Source: Desulfuromonadales bacterium (GTDB taxonomy: Bacteria > Desulfobacterota > Desulfuromonadia > Desulfuromonadales > JACZKF01). Taken from it: a stretch of 64,000 nt of DNA. A program made the translations under genes and the position numbers. Positions within the stretch are counted from its first letter, which is position 1, and the number at the start of each line of letters is the position of its first letter. Where the stretch lies: positions 1-64,000 of the forward strand of contig JARFUG010000009.1 in NCBI GenBank assembly GCA_029289095.1, in the 5' to 3' direction. The notes beneath the pieces are model-generated. The model had not been told where the DNA came from. It did not search any database and worked only from the letters and a program-made list of their open reading frames with translations. Shown piece by piece: positions 8,288 through 17,926 of the stretch.

Positions 8288-8522
8288 TTCACGGGCTGCA
8301 AATAGAAGGGTTGACGCCGGCGCAAAAGACTGAAAATGCAAAATCAATGCCCCCGCCCTCAAGGACCGGAGGGAGCACCTTCCCAAGAGGATTAAGATAG
8401 GACCGGGGGCGATGTCAAGCTATTTCCCCGAAGCAAGAGACACTTTATGTCTCCTTGTACACTCCGGACAACGGGATAGACTGATGCCGGACCATTTCAC
8501 TCACAGGGAGGAGGAACGAAAC

Positions 8523-9938
8523 ATGGACGATCGAAACCCCTTTTCTCCGCATGAAAGAAGGACCCACCGGCCGCTCCCCACACGCATCTGGCAGGAGGAC
8601 AAGCCGCTTGACGCCGGAATGCAGACTCCGGAAATGTCTCTCGTTGAAAAACGATTGATCGAGATGGCCGACAAGATGAGTCCCCGCCTGGGTATGGATC
8701 GGAGGCGGTTTCTTCAGAGCAGTTGCGGCATGGCCGCCGCATTTCTCGCCATGAATTCGGTTTTCGGACCTCTGTTTACCGTCAGCGCCGCCGAAGCCGC
8801 CGACCCCGCGGCGGCGGCCGAGCGGAGTCGGGCGCTGCAGAACCAGCGGATCTTCGATGTGCAGACCCACTTCGTGCACGACGACTACCCCGGGGACGTC
8901 ATTCTCGAGTTGCGGGAGATGGCCAAGGACTGGGCGCCAAGCATTGAAGGAGAGCAGACGCTGGAAAAGGTGCGCTTCGACAATTTCTTCGAGGAAGTCT
9001 TTCTGCAGAGCGATACTGATCTTGCGGTCCTGAGCAACGCACCCAACGACGACCCGCAGCGCTATTTTCTCTCCAACGCAGAGGCCTTCGCCGCCCGGGA
9101 GCGCGTCAACGAAATGGCGGGGAGCAAGCGCTTTTACGTCCATGCCCTCTTCACTCCAGGCAAAGATGGATGGCTCGACGAGATTGACGAGCTGGTCGAG
9201 GCGCGTCCCGACGCCTGGAAAGGCTACACCACGGGGCAACCTTTCGGTGAATCGAAATATCCCTGGCGCATGGACGACGAGAAGCTCGTCTACCCCGTCT
9301 ACCAGAAGATGCTCGACTCGGGAATTACCACCGTTTGCGTGCACAAGGGGCTTCTGCCGGAGAACTACCGCGAGGAGATGGCCGACACATGGCGATACGG
9401 CAATGTGGATGATCTTCCCAAAGCCGCCCGCGACTGGCCGCAGCTCAATTTCCTCATCTATCACTCCGCCCTTCACTACGGCGGCATCCCCTCGGTGGCA
9501 GACCAGGAACTCTTCGAGAGAACCGGCTACATCCCCTGGGTGAGCGACCTGGCCCGTATGCGCGAGGAACATGGGCTGGACAATATCTACGCCGAAGTCG
9601 GCTCGGTCTTCGCCCTCACCGCCATCAGCGCGCCGCGCTTCTGCGCCGGAATGGTCGGAACGCTCATCAAGGGACTCGGAGAAGAGCGGGTGCTGTGGGG
9701 GACCGATTCGGTCTGGTACGGATCGCCCCAATGGCAGATCGAGGCGTTCCGTCGCCTGGAAATCCCGGAGGACATGCGACGCAAACACGGATTCGCCGCA
9801 CTCGGCCCTGCCGACGGCCCTCTGAAGAACAAGATCTTCGCCACCAACGCCCAGGCGGTCTACAAATTTGAAACCGACGGCATCGGAAAGGACAATCTCG
9901 AAAGAATGAAAGAGGAGTACAGGCGGGAAAGGGGGTGA
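8523..9938 (+). CDS. Tat-type amidohydrolase-2 family protein
   Basis: Metal-dependent amidohydrolase or decarboxylase-like TIM-barrel protein. The first metal-binding histidine is in FDVQTHFVHDD, mid-barrel His residues occur in VCVHKG and LIYHSALHYGG, and the late motif LWGTDSVWYG carries the catalytic Asp. A twin-arginine-like signal (MDRRRFLQSSCGMAAAFLAM) begins only at about residue 59, after a charged N-terminal region, an unusually long n-region. GGGAGGAGGAACGAAAC before the ATG fixes the start; the ORF runs 37 codons further upstream. Monocistronic. Substrate unknown; family members act on aromatic or amide substrates. Confidence 0.82.
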   Translation: MDDRNPFSPHERRTHRPLPTRIWQEDKPLDAGMQTPEMSLVEKRLIEMADKMSPRLGMDRRRFLQSSCGMAAAFLAMNSVFGPLFTVSAAEAADPAAAAERSRALQNQRIFDVQTHFVHDDYPGDVILELREMAKDWAPSIEGEQTLEKVRFDNFFEEVFLQSDTDLAVLSNAPNDDPQRYFLSNAEAFAARERVNEMAGSKRFYVHALFTPGKDGWLDEIDELVEARPDAWKGYTTGQPFGESKYPWRMDDEKLVYPVYQKMLDSGITTVCVHKGLLPENYREEMADTWRYGNVDDLPKAARDWPQLNFLIYHSALHYGGIPSVADQELFERTGYIPWVSDLARMREEHGLDNIYAEVGSVFALTAISAPRFCAGMVGTLIKGLGEERVLWGTDSVWYGSPQWQIEAFRRLEIPEDMRRKHGFAALGPADGPLKNKIFATNAQAVYKFETDGIGKDNLERMKEEYRRERG

Positions 9939-9963
9939 GATACACCCCCCGGCCCTGCGGGCC

Positions 9964-10020
9964 ACCCCCCCTGTTCCACAGGGGGGGCAAAGCCATGTCC
10001 CCCCTGTGGAACAGGGGGGA
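9964..10020. repeat. Interlocked inverted repeat
   Basis: CCCCCCTGTTCCACAGGGGGG is followed about 14 bases later by its reverse complement CCCCCCTGTGGAACAGGGGGG, and each copy can also form its own hairpin. It lies between the convergent amidohydrolase and AttH-like genes and could act as a bidirectional stop, although there is no T tract. It is followed by an AT-rich TTCAAAATTCACCATTCAAAATTT stretch. Confidence 0.7.
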
Positions 10021-10075
10021 TGGCCGCTTGCGGCCAGGGGGGTCAGCCCTTCATTCAGAATTCAAAATTCACCAT

Positions 10076-11239
10076 TCAAAATTTCCCCTCACTGTATCCT
10101 GTCAGCTCCACATATCCCAACCCCGTCACCGGCTCTCCGCGCGAAATCCCTTGCGCCCGCACCGCCCCTTCCCAGTACCGCACGGTGGTGTCGAGCTCCT
10201 GATCGGCGAGGCGCGGATCGATCAGGAGATCGATCTCCTCGACGGGGATGGAGAGTCGCCAGCGCGCCGGGTAGACGACCCCGCTCCGGGGGCTTGTCCA
10301 GCGGTCGAGTTCCTCGATGCGAACTTCATCGACGCCGAGGGTGCGCGCGCTTCCGTCCGGGGCGACGAGGGTCCCGGCGCTCCAGGGAGAAGCTTCCCCC
10401 GTCTCGCGTCGTATGCGGTAGAACATCACCTCGCGGCGATCGGAGAGCTGCAGCGAGAACCAGTCCCAGCCGACATCCCCTTCTCCGAGGGCGCTGGTGC
10501 TCCACTCGCGGTCGAGCCATGAGTCTCCCGTCACGACGAATTCTCCCTCGCCCACCCGCACCGTTCCATGCGTCGGCAGGCGGGTCATCGAATAGTAGTA
10601 AGAGGCGTTTCCGATCTCGTCGCTCTTGCGGCTGAGCCCCGCCTCCCCCTGCAGGACCACCGGCTTGGCGCTCTCGAGATGCAAGTCGATCTCCACCCCG
10701 TTTTCCCGGGCCTGGAGACGCCAGGGAAACCCCTCTCCCGGCTCGGAGTCCGCCGACCAGTCTTCGAGCCAGACGCGAAAGGGGGTTGTCTCTGCTCCGG
10801 CAAGGCCCAGGGCGGCGCGGCTGAAGCGCTCGAAATGGTGGAAGCGCTCCCCGGCCGTGTCGGTCAGGGCGAAATGGGCCATGAAAACCTGGCGGGACGC
10901 CCAGACAGAGGTGCGTTCGGGCATCTCCGGAGATAAGGCGACACGGAAGAAGGTGAGCTGGTAGCCGAAGTGACGACCGTCCTCATCGTGGAGGTTGCCG
11001 GTGAAATACCACCATTCGGTGCGGAAATCCGGGTGGGGACCGTGGTCCGCGGGGAAGCGGAAGATCCTCAGCTCGACGGCGCGGGCATACCCTTCAAGCG
11101 CCTCGCCTCCGAGGGTCTCCGCAACCGTGAGGCGCTCGGGCTCCGGCGCAGGAACGGGAGGGCGGCTCCACCACAGGACGGCGGCGGCCCCGAGCGCTAT
11201 CAGGATCAGGAAGAGAACAGGGGCGTGTGTGCGGCGCAT
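10076..11239 (-). CDS. AttH/CrtC-like lipocalin-domain protein
   Basis: Membrane-anchored periplasmic protein with one N-terminal helix (APVLFLILIALGAAAVLWW) and the AttH / hydroxyneurosporene-synthase (CrtC-like) double lipocalin fold. Diagnostic motifs are FRTEWWYFTGNL, YQLTFFR and, in the second domain, GDSWLDREWSTSALGEGDVGWDWFSLQL. About 387 residues, as expected. GGGAGGAATGAG precedes the chosen ATG, which begins two bases after the stop codon of the FtsX-type permease gene, so the two are co-translated. In Att-type clusters this protein accompanies an ABC exporter and is thought to handle a lipophilic substrate. The substrate is unknown. Confidence 0.85.
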   Translation of the reverse strand: MRRTHAPVLFLILIALGAAAVLWWSRPPVPAPEPERLTVAETLGGEALEGYARAVELRIFRFPADHGPHPDFRTEWWYFTGNLHDEDGRHFGYQLTFFRVALSPEMPERTSVWASRQVFMAHFALTDTAGERFHHFERFSRAALGLAGAETTPFRVWLEDWSADSEPGEGFPWRLQARENGVEIDLHLESAKPVVLQGEAGLSRKSDEIGNASYYYSMTRLPTHGTVRVGEGEFVVTGDSWLDREWSTSALGEGDVGWDWFSLQLSDRREVMFYRIRRETGEASPWSAGTLVAPDGSARTLGVDEVRIEELDRWTSPRSGVVYPARWRLSIPVEEIDLLIDPRLADQELDTTVRYWEGAVRAQGISRGEPVTGLGYVELTGYSEGKF

Positions 11240-11240
11240 C

Positions 11241-13778
11241 TCATTCCTCCCGAAGGGCCTGGGCCGGAGAAGTGCGGGCCATACGCCAGGCGGGATAGAT
11301 TCCCGCAAGGAGCGCGGCGATGACGGCGAGCCCCACCGCCTGTGCGATCAGCGCCGGGTCGAAGGCGGTCTGCAGCGTCCAGCCGAAGGAGCGCCGGTTG
11401 ATGATGTGGATCAGCACGAGAGCCTGCAGCACGCCGAGGGGAACGGCGAGAAGACCGGAGAGCACACCGATGAGCCCGGTCTCCCCCATCACGAGCCCCC
11501 AAAGTTGGCGGGGCGTCAGACCGTTGGCCCGCAGCACCGCAAGCTCCCTTCCCCGCTCCGCCTGCATGGCCAGAAGAGCGTTGAGAATCCCCACGAAGGC
11601 GATAACGATCGCCAGCGTGCGCAGCACCGCGGTGATGGCAAAAGTGCGTTCGAAAGTCGCCATGGAGGCCTCCCTCAGGCCCCGGTTCGAGTAGATGTCG
11701 AGCTGCTGGACATCTCCAGTGAGCCGGCGAGCTTCCTCGGCGGCCGCGTCGGCATCCCTCGCGGGATCGAGATAAATTCCAAGGGCATCGACCTGCCGGT
11801 CCCGCCAGAAACTCTCGTAGACCGGGCCGCTCATCACCACCCTCCCCCGATCGGAGCTGAAATCGGTGAAAACCCCCGCCACCGTGAAATCCCGCTCTCC
11901 CAGGTCGGTGCGAAGGCGCACCGTATCGCCGGGAGCGAGCCGGCGATGCCAGGCGAAGGGCTCGGAGACGATCACCGCCGGCGTTTCGATGATGCGTCTA
12001 CGGATCGCGTCGGCATCTCCGTGCGTGAAGGTGTAGCCGGCAAACCCCTCGGGGGGCATGTCGGCGACGAAGAGATCTGTCGGCCCCTCCTCGGACTCGA
12101 GGGTGAGATGGCGCGCCCGCGTCACGAGCTCGACTCCCGGAAGGGCCGACAGACGCTCCAGGACGAGAGGATCGAGAGGGGCGCGCTCACGTGAGTCTCC
12201 GGCCACCGCCACGTAGAGATCGGCCCGCAGGTAACTCTCGAGCCAGGAGATGAGCGTTGCGCGAAAGCTTCCGATCATGATCCCTACACCGATGACGGCC
12301 GAGACGGCCACCACGAGGGCGGCGGTGGCGACCCCGGTTCGGCTCAGCGACGCAACGATGCTGCGCGGAGCCATGCGCCCCAGTAAGCCGAAGAGCGCAC
12401 CGCTCACCGGCTGAATCAGCCGAAGAAGGAGAACCGCCGCTGCGGGGACGATGAGGGCGTACCCGGCGATCTGGGCGAAAAGCGCGCCGAAAGCGACAGG
12501 GATGCTTCGCCCGGAGAGCAGAAGGAGCGCTCCGCCGGCAAGCAGGAGGGCCGCCCCGAAGCCGGCAGTGAGCGGAAGAAGAGCGTGCCTGCGCCCTTCG
12601 GCCGCCGATCGGGTCAGGACGGTTCGGGGGGAGGACATGGCCGCCTCCCGGGCCGGAACAAAGGCGGCGGCGAGGGAAGCGCCGATACCCAGGGCGATTC
12701 CTTTGACCAGCGACCACGGCTCGACGGCGAAGGTGCGCACCGTCAGGACGAAATAGAGGTCGTGAATGGTGCGGGAGACGAGATGAATGAGCCCGCTCCC
12801 CAGAGCCATTCCGACGAGAAGTCCAAGGGCGGTGCCGGCCGCGCCGATGAGGAGAGCCTCGCCGAGAACGAGGGCGAAGATCTCACGCCGGGTCACACCG
12901 AGGGTGCGAAGAGAGCCGAGGAGTTCGCGGCGCTGCAGGACCGAAAAGGAAAGGGTGTTGTAGATCAGGAACATCCCCACGACAAGCGCCAGGAGGCTGA
13001 GGGCGGTGAGATTGAGCTGAAAGGCCCTGGTCATGTGAGCCAGAACGTCTCCCCGCGGATCGGCGAGGGTGAGCGCCGCCTCGGGAGAAAGGATCAACGC
13101 GATGCGCCCCAGCATCTCCTCCCCTGCCCTTCCCTCGGGGACGATGAGATCGATGCGCGACAGCCGCCCCGACATTCCGAGGAGTTCCTGAGCGGTAGAA
13201 AGATCGACGACGATCAGGTTCTCCAGGGCGCGCGCGGCGATCTCGTCGCCGGCATCCAGAGTCCCGACGATCCTGACGTCCCGCAGCCTCCCTCCGACCT
13301 CGAGCGCCGCCGTATCGCCGATCCGGACCCCGAGGCGGGCGGCGGTCTCCTGCAGGACGAGGGCCGCCCCCGGTTCCGTGAGAAGTTGCGCGATGTTGCC
13401 CTCGCCCCCTGCAGTGGGGACATAGGTGCGGAAAGGACCCTCCGCAAAAGGATCGACGCCAAGGATGCGCAGCGTCAGACCTGGAGCGCGCGCAGCCGCG
13501 GCAACTCCCTCGATCACCGGCGCCGATGCACGGATCCCCTCCTGGAGACGCAGTCGGACATAGAGGGATTCATCGACTCCATCGGGGCCTCCGACGATGC
13601 GATGGGTCGCCTCCCCCGAAAGGGCTCGGGCTGACAGGCGAAAGGCACGCTCGGCGCTCGCGTTGGCCAGATCGATGGCAACCACGACTCCCACGCCGAG
13701 GGCCACCCCGAGGACGGCGAAGAGCAGGAGCAGGGGGCGATGGAGCAGCCCCCGCAGAACGGCACGTCGCAGGATCAC
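11241..13778 (-). CDS. FtsX-type ABC transporter permease
   Basis: An 845-residue permease with the MacB/LolE-like plan duplicated: N-terminal helix ([20 protein letters not shown]), a large periplasmic domain, three helices (about 260-380), a second set of helices and periplasmic domain, and three C-terminal helices ending in [23 protein letters not shown], the typical FtsX C-terminal motif. The start codon is GTG, overlapping the ATPase stop (GTGA), with AGGGGAGGG upstream. It works with the adjacent LolD-like ATPase, probably as a mechanotransmission-type pump extracting or exporting a lipid-like molecule rather than importing a solute. Confidence 0.9.
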   Translation of the reverse strand: MILRRAVLRGLLHRPLLLLFAVLGVALGVGVVVAIDLANASAERAFRLSARALSGEATHRIVGGPDGVDESLYVRLRLQEGIRASAPVIEGVAAAARAPGLTLRILGVDPFAEGPFRTYVPTAGGEGNIAQLLTEPGAALVLQETAARLGVRIGDTAALEVGGRLRDVRIVGTLDAGDEIAARALENLIVVDLSTAQELLGMSGRLSRIDLIVPEGRAGEEMLGRIALILSPEAALTLADPRGDVLAHMTRAFQLNLTALSLLALVVGMFLIYNTLSFSVLQRRELLGSLRTLGVTRREIFALVLGEALLIGAAGTALGLLVGMALGSGLIHLVSRTIHDLYFVLTVRTFAVEPWSLVKGIALGIGASLAAAFVPAREAAMSSPRTVLTRSAAEGRRHALLPLTAGFGAALLLAGGALLLLSGRSIPVAFGALFAQIAGYALIVPAAAVLLLRLIQPVSGALFGLLGRMAPRSIVASLSRTGVATAALVVAVSAVIGVGIMIGSFRATLISWLESYLRADLYVAVAGDSRERAPLDPLVLERLSALPGVELVTRARHLTLESEEGPTDLFVADMPPEGFAGYTFTHGDADAIRRRIIETPAVIVSEPFAWHRRLAPGDTVRLRTDLGERDFTVAGVFTDFSSDRGRVVMSGPVYESFWRDRQVDALGIYLDPARDADAAAEEARRLTGDVQQLDIYSNRGLREASMATFERTFAITAVLRTLAIVIAFVGILNALLAMQAERGRELAVLRANGLTPRQLWGLVMGETGLIGVLSGLLAVPLGVLQALVLIHIINRRSFGWTLQTAFDPALIAQAVGLAVIAALLAGIYPAWRMARTSPAQALREE

Positions 13779-14482
13779 CGTCCCTCCCCTGAAAGGATGC
13801 CGTCGTGCACGGTAAGGGTGCGATCGGCCAGCGCGGCAACATCGCGGCTGTGGGTGACGAGCAGGAGAGTCATCCCCGCCTCGCGCACCATGGCCGACAG
13901 AAGCGCCATCACCGAGGCGCCCGTTTCGGCGTCGAGATTCCCTGTCGGCTCATCGGCAAGGAGAACCCGGGGTCGGTGCACCAGGGCGCGGGCGATGGCG
14001 AGACGCTGCTGCTCGCCCCCGGAGAGGCGGTCGGGAAAGGTTGCTGCGCGGTCGTCGAGACCGACCCTGGCGAGGAGTTCGCACGCCCGACTGCGCTCGT
14101 CGGCCCCGATGCGCCCCGTGAGTTCCAGGGGGAGCAGGAGATTCTCCATCGCCGTCAGCGTGGGGATGAGGTTGTAGAACTGGAAGATGAAGCCGACGTG
14201 CGCCCTGCGAAAGAGGGTGCGCGCCTGCTCGGAAAGACGCGTCAGGTCGGCGCCGCCGACGACCACCTCCCCCGAAGTCGGCGGATCGATGCCGCTGATG
14301 AGGTTGAGCAGGGTCGACTTCCCCGAGCCGCTTCGTCCCACCAGCGCGACGAACTCCCCCCGGTAAAACTCGGCATCGACCCCCCTTAGGACGACCCGCG
14401 TCTTGTCCCCCTCGGGGTATACCTTGGTCAAGCGCCGCAGGCGGATAAGGGGCTCGGCGGGGGATTCGGGAAGGGTGTTCAT
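13775..14482 (-). CDS. LolD-type ABC transporter ATPase
   Basis: Cytoplasmic ATPase of the LolD/MacB-ATPase class, 235 residues. Walker [11 protein letters not shown]-loop [18 protein letters not shown], signature LSGGEQQR, Walker [13 protein letters not shown] and the H-loop region LLVTHSRD are all present. First gene of a three-gene operon with the FtsX-type permease and the AttH-like protein. No strong ribosome site is visible before the ATG. The sequence does not distinguish lipoprotein sorting from export of another lipophilic compound; the AttH partner favours the latter. Confidence 0.9.
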   Translation of the reverse strand: MNTLPESPAEPLIRLRRLTKVYPEGDKTRVVLRGVDAEFYRGEFVALVGRSGSGKSTLLNLISGIDPPTSGEVVVGGADLTRLSEQARTLFRRAHVGFIFQFYNLIPTLTAMENLLLPLELTGRIGADERSRACELLARVGLDDRAATFPDRLSGGEQQRLAIARALVHRPRVLLADEPTGNLDAETGASVMALLSAMVREAGMTLLLVTHSRDVAALADRTLTVHDGILSGEGR

Positions 14483-14595
14483 GGTGGTGAAAGTATATCA
14501 GGGACGCGACTGGCGGCGAGCGACCAACGGTCCGCGGCTAGAGGGGGTTTTCTCCCAACTCCCAGCAGGTCTTGAAGTGCGCTTCTGGCCGCGTC

Positions 14596-14624
14596 TTGAC
14601 CCTCTGTATTTTCCATGCCATAGT
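14596..14624 (+). promoter_or_regulatory. Sigma-70 promoter for the K+ channel gene
   Basis: TTGACC, 17-base spacer, CATAGT, ending about 50 bases upstream of the GTG start at 14677. Confidence 0.5.
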
Positions 14625-14676
14625 CGCTCAAAGCGCCAGCAGCCAGTGACTCGCATCCCTTCCCGCCGGAGGACCC

Positions 14677-16362
14677 GTGAAATTCGTTGTCTCTGAAATG
14701 GCTTATTTTCTACGGGGGCGAGCACGTCAGAACTTGAAGGTTCTACTCAGCTACTTCGCTTTTCTGACCGCCCTGATTGTATCGTATTCTCTACTCTTCC
14801 AGTATCTTCAGCGCCGACTGGAGGGAGAAGAGCATTCCTTCATCACCGGTTTTTATTGGGTCATCACCGCCATGACGACCTTGGGCTACGGCGATATCAC
14901 CTTCGAGTCCGATCCCGGTCGCCTCTTCTCGGCGATCGTCACCATTTCGGGGGTCATCTTTCTCCTCATTTTTCTTCCCTTCGGGATGATCAGCCTTTTT
15001 CTCGCCCCCTGGATCGAAAATCGGATGCGCTACCGTCCCGCCCACGGCGTTCCGCCCGAGATGGAGGGGCACGTCGTCATTTTCGGCCTCGACCCGGTAA
15101 CGCGCGCTCTGACGCGCAAGCTGAAATCGCAGGATATTCCCTTTTTCTTCGTCACGGAAAATTACGAAGAGGCCCTTCGCCTCGATGAACAGGAAGGGAC
15201 CAAGGTCGTTTACGGCAGCCCCGCCGATCCCCAGGTCCTGAAAAAGCTGCGAATCGAATCAGCTCGCTATCTGATCGCCAATATGGGCGACACCGACAAC
15301 ACCAATATTATTCTCACGGCGCGTTCCCTGTGCAAAACGCCCATCGCCGCCATCGTCGAGGAGCCCGAACATATCGAATTTCTGCGATTGGCCGGCGCCG
15401 ACCAGGTCATTCCTCTCAAGAGGATTCTCGGCCGCGATCTGGCGACCCGCGCCACCACCCAAGGGGCGCTTGCACATGTTCTCGACTCCTTCGGCAAGCT
15501 CCTGGTGGCCGAACTCCCCGTCCACGGCACTCCATTCGCCGGCCTCACTCTTGCCCAGGCAAGCGTGCGCGAACGCACCGGATTGGCGGTGGTCGGAATC
15601 TGGGAGCGCGGCGACTTCTCCATTCCCGTCCCCGAGACCCCGCTCGGTGAAAATACCGTCATCGTCGTAGTTGGAACGCAGGAACACCTCGAGGCGCTGG
15701 AGAAGGTCACAGGGGAGAAATCTGAAGAAGATCTCGTCCTGATCATCGGACACGGCCGCATCGGATGCGCGGCAGCCGCATTTCTGGAGCGTCGCCCCGT
15801 TCCTTTCATCCTTGTCGACCAGGCTCCCAATCCCCACTGCAGCGAGCATATCGCGGTGATCGGCGATGCCACCAGCCGCTCCATCCTGCAGCAGGCCGCC
15901 ATCGAAGAGGCCAAGGGACTGATCGTCACCACCAATGACGACGGCGCCAACATCTTCTTCACTCTCGCCTGCAGACGCCTTAATCCGCATGTGCGCATCG
16001 TCTCCCGCGCCAATCGCGAGGAGAACGTCGAGCAACTCTATACAGCGGGCGCCGACTTCGTCGTCTCCAACGCTTCGGTAGGGGCTAACATCCTGATGAA
16101 TATCCTGGAGCAAAAGGCTTCTATTTTCCTCTCCGAAGGAATGAACGTCTTTCGCTCTCCCGTCCCCGCCTCCATGAATGGCAAAACGCTGCGCAATTCC
16201 GGTATTCGCGACCGAACGGGCTGCACCGTCATCGCCCTGGAGGAGAGCGGAAAGGAGACGACCATCCTCCCCTCCCCCGATGAGAAACTCACCGCAGGGA
16301 CCAATCTCATCCTCATCGGCAGTGCGGAGCAGGAGGCCGCCTGTCGCCGGAACCTGAGCTGA
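14677..16362 (+). CDS. Potassium channel with two RCK domains (GsuK-like)
   Basis: A 561-residue K+ channel: TM1 at about 24-45, pore helix and selectivity filter TTLGYGD at 67-73, TM2 at about 85-110, then two cytoplasmic RCK (TrkA-N/TrkA-C) units. RCK1 starts at GHVVIFGLDPVTRAL, where the dinucleotide-binding glycine pattern is degenerate; RCK2 starts at DLVLIIGHGRIG, with the intact GxGxxG. This layout matches the multi-ligand-gated channel GsuK of Geobacter sulfurreducens. The start codon is GTG with GGAGG just upstream. Monocistronic. Gating by nucleotides or divalent ions is inferred from the family; RCK2 is the likelier NAD site. Confidence 0.88.
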   Translation: MKFVVSEMAYFLRGRARQNLKVLLSYFAFLTALIVSYSLLFQYLQRRLEGEEHSFITGFYWVITAMTTLGYGDITFESDPGRLFSAIVTISGVIFLLIFLPFGMISLFLAPWIENRMRYRPAHGVPPEMEGHVVIFGLDPVTRALTRKLKSQDIPFFFVTENYEEALRLDEQEGTKVVYGSPADPQVLKKLRIESARYLIANMGDTDNTNIILTARSLCKTPIAAIVEEPEHIEFLRLAGADQVIPLKRILGRDLATRATTQGALAHVLDSFGKLLVAELPVHGTPFAGLTLAQASVRERTGLAVVGIWERGDFSIPVPETPLGENTVIVVVGTQEHLEALEKVTGEKSEEDLVLIIGHGRIGCAAAAFLERRPVPFILVDQAPNPHCSEHIAVIGDATSRSILQQAAIEEAKGLIVTTNDDGANIFFTLACRRLNPHVRIVSRANREENVEQLYTAGADFVVSNASVGANILMNILEQKASIFLSEGMNVFRSPVPASMNGKTLRNSGIRDRTGCTVIALEESGKETTILPSPDEKLTAGTNLILIGSAEQEAACRRNLS

Positions 16363-16457
16363 CACTCTCTCCCCTCTCACCATTTACACTATTTTCCCCA
16401 CCATAATTATTCACAACAGTGTGCAGAAAAATGCGTGGCTTCACCGACCTGCAATGC

Positions 16458-16485
16458 TTGACATCGGAAAAGTCAAGGTTAAGGT
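16458..16485 (+). promoter_or_regulatory. Possible sigma-70 promoter for the hemerythrin gene
   Basis: TTGACA with a 16-base spacer to TAAGGT, about 32 bases before the hemerythrin ATG. The -35 is perfect, the -10 weak. Confidence 0.4.
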
Positions 16486-16517
16486 TCACGAATTCACACT
16501 CTTGCCGGGAGGAAAAT

Positions 16518-16949
16518 ATGGAACTTTTCGATATGTTGCGTAAGGACCACGAAAATGTGAAGAAGCTGTTCGGCCAGTTCGATGCAATGAAGGACGAGCC
16601 TGAAAAAAAGAAAAAGGAACTGGAAAAGCTCTATGGCGAGATCCGCAAAGAACTTCAGATGCACATGGAAGGGGAGGAGAAGTTCTTTTATCCGGCGGTG
16701 CGCAATGCAGAGCAGACCCACGAGGACGTCCTGGAGTCGATCGAAGAGCATCACGTAGTGAAGCTCCTGCTGCGGGAGCTCGATCGCATTCAGGTGAGTG
16801 AGAAGTGGGTGGCAAAGCTCTCGGTGATGAAAGAGAACGTCCTTCATCACATTTCGGAGGAAGAGGAAGAACTGTTTGAGAAGGCGCAGGAGATTCTCGG
16901 CGACCGCGCCAAGGAGATAGGCAGACAGATCAGCAGCATGAAGCACTGA
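16518..16949 (+). CDS. Hemerythrin-domain protein
   Basis: A single-domain HHE hemerythrin of 143 residues. The expected diiron ligands fall in the pattern DHENVKKLF (His), HMEGEEKFFYP (His and Glu), EHHVVKLLL (His) and HHISEEEEELF (His and Glu). Such proteins bind oxygen or nitric oxide or act in oxygen or iron homeostasis; in anaerobes a protective oxygen- or NO-scavenging role is usual. The ORF is open 33 codons upstream, but GGGAGGAAAAT marks the chosen ATG. Monocistronic, ending at a strong terminator. Confidence 0.88.
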   Translation: MELFDMLRKDHENVKKLFGQFDAMKDEPEKKKKELEKLYGEIRKELQMHMEGEEKFFYPAVRNAEQTHEDVLESIEEHHVVKLLLRELDRIQVSEKWVAKLSVMKENVLHHISEEEEELFEKAQEILGDRAKEIGRQISSMKH

Positions 16950-16953
16950 TCGC

Positions 16954-16991
16954 AAGGGGCTCCCCGCCCCGAAGGGGGAGGAGCCCCTTTT
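16954..16991. terminator. Bidirectional rho-independent terminator
   Basis: Stem AAGGGGCTCC / GGAGCCCCTT with a further internal CCCC/GGGG pairing, followed by TTTT on the plus strand. It separates the convergent hemerythrin and small membrane protein genes. Confidence 0.85.
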
Positions 16992-16997
16992 CAGCCG

Positions 16998-17204
16998 TCA
17001 AGGTTTTGGTTTCCCGTCCTTCTGGTCTGGGCGAGACGAATTTCGCTTCCGGATTGAGGAGCGCACGGCAGCACCGTAAAAAGCGATGCCCACCGCCAGC
17101 AGAAGGAAAAAGCCCGTCGTATTGCCGAACGCCAGGGAAAGCCCGCCGATGGCCAGAGAAATCGTTCCGAAGGTGATGAGATTTGTTGTGTCGAGTTCGC
17201 CCAT
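16998..17204 (-). CDS. Small two-helix membrane protein
   Basis: A 68-residue protein with two closely spaced hydrophobic segments (LITFGTISLAIGGLSLAF and GFFLLLAVGIAFYGAAV) and a basic C-terminal tail (RSSIRKRNSSRPDQKDGKPKP). The ORF track merges it with an upstream reading frame; AAGAGGTTAAA before the ATG at 17204 gives the true start. It lies about 70 bases downstream of the receiver protein and could be co-transcribed with it. No family recognised. Confidence 0.65.
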   Translation of the reverse strand: MGELDTTNLITFGTISLAIGGLSLAFGNTTGFFLLLAVGIAFYGAAVRSSIRKRNSSRPDQKDGKPKP

Positions 17205-17272
17205 TTTAACCTCTTTTAGAAAAACATTTATAGCCTGCCGTTTGTGACAAGACCCTGACGAGCTGAAAACTT

Positions 17273-17668
17273 TTAGCAATTTCCTCCCTGCTGACCACAC
17301 TGTCTCTGCAGCGAACCGAAAATCATCTCGAGAACCGCCTTCTGTTTGACCTCGTACTTGTTCAAAACCGCAAGGCAGCTCCCCATCGGGAAGCGCTGGT
17401 GAAGGTAGTCGGCATGACGCCCTGAGAGGATGATGACCCGTGTCTTGCTCAGACCCTGGGCGGTGGCATAAGCAAGGATCTTGGAACCGTCGATCCCGGG
17501 CATCTCCAGGTCGACCAGCAGCAGATCGAGCTCGGCGCTGATGGCGCCGAGTCCTTTGACGGGATCGGCGCACGTCGTCACGCGCAAAGCCGGAAAGTTC
17601 TCCCGGACATACTCTTCGAGCATGGCGAGAAAGGATGCATCGTCATCGATGATAAGGATCTTTTTCAT
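17273..17668 (-). CDS. Stand-alone response regulator receiver (CheY-like)
   Basis: Single REC domain of 131 residues with no output domain. The acidic pocket is in ILIIDDDASF, the phosphoacceptor Asp in LLLVDLEMPGIDG, the conserved Thr/Ser in VIILSGRH and the Lys in VLNKYEV. A Cys-containing tail (QRQCGQQGGNC) follows. AAGGAGAAGATCCC precedes the chosen ATG. No histidine kinase lies nearby, so it is an orphan receiver whose partner and output are elsewhere. Confidence 0.85.
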   Translation of the reverse strand: MKKILIIDDDASFLAMLEEYVRENFPALRVTTCADPVKGLGAISAELDLLLVDLEMPGIDGSKILAYATAQGLSKTRVIILSGRHADYLHQRFPMGSCLAVLNKYEVKQKAVLEMIFGSLQRQCGQQGGNC

Positions 17669-17926
17669 GGGATCTTCTCCTTCAGCGCCGTGCATGTTAG
17701 CGCGTTTGCACCGGGATGAAAACAGTTTGTTGCTCCGGGACCGCGCCTTTCGTACACGGAATCGCTCAGAACAACTGCTGCAAAAAGAGGCAAATCGATG
17801 TCAGATTCACCCTTTTTGTGCACGCCTCACACTATCGGATAGCCCGGCCATTCGAAAAATCACGAGGAATCTCCGTGGCATATCCTTTGCTGGATGAATA
17901 AAAAATTCGCCGCAAGGAGCCAAACG

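Noticed and set aside
8445-9965. 506-residue minus-strand ORF opposite the amidohydrolase
   Set aside because: Long antisense frame produced by codon bias; the plus-strand gene has motifs and a ribosome site.
16434-16455. Sigma-54-like TGGC...TGCA before the hemerythrin gene
   Set aside because: Spacing between the GG and GC elements is two bases too long.
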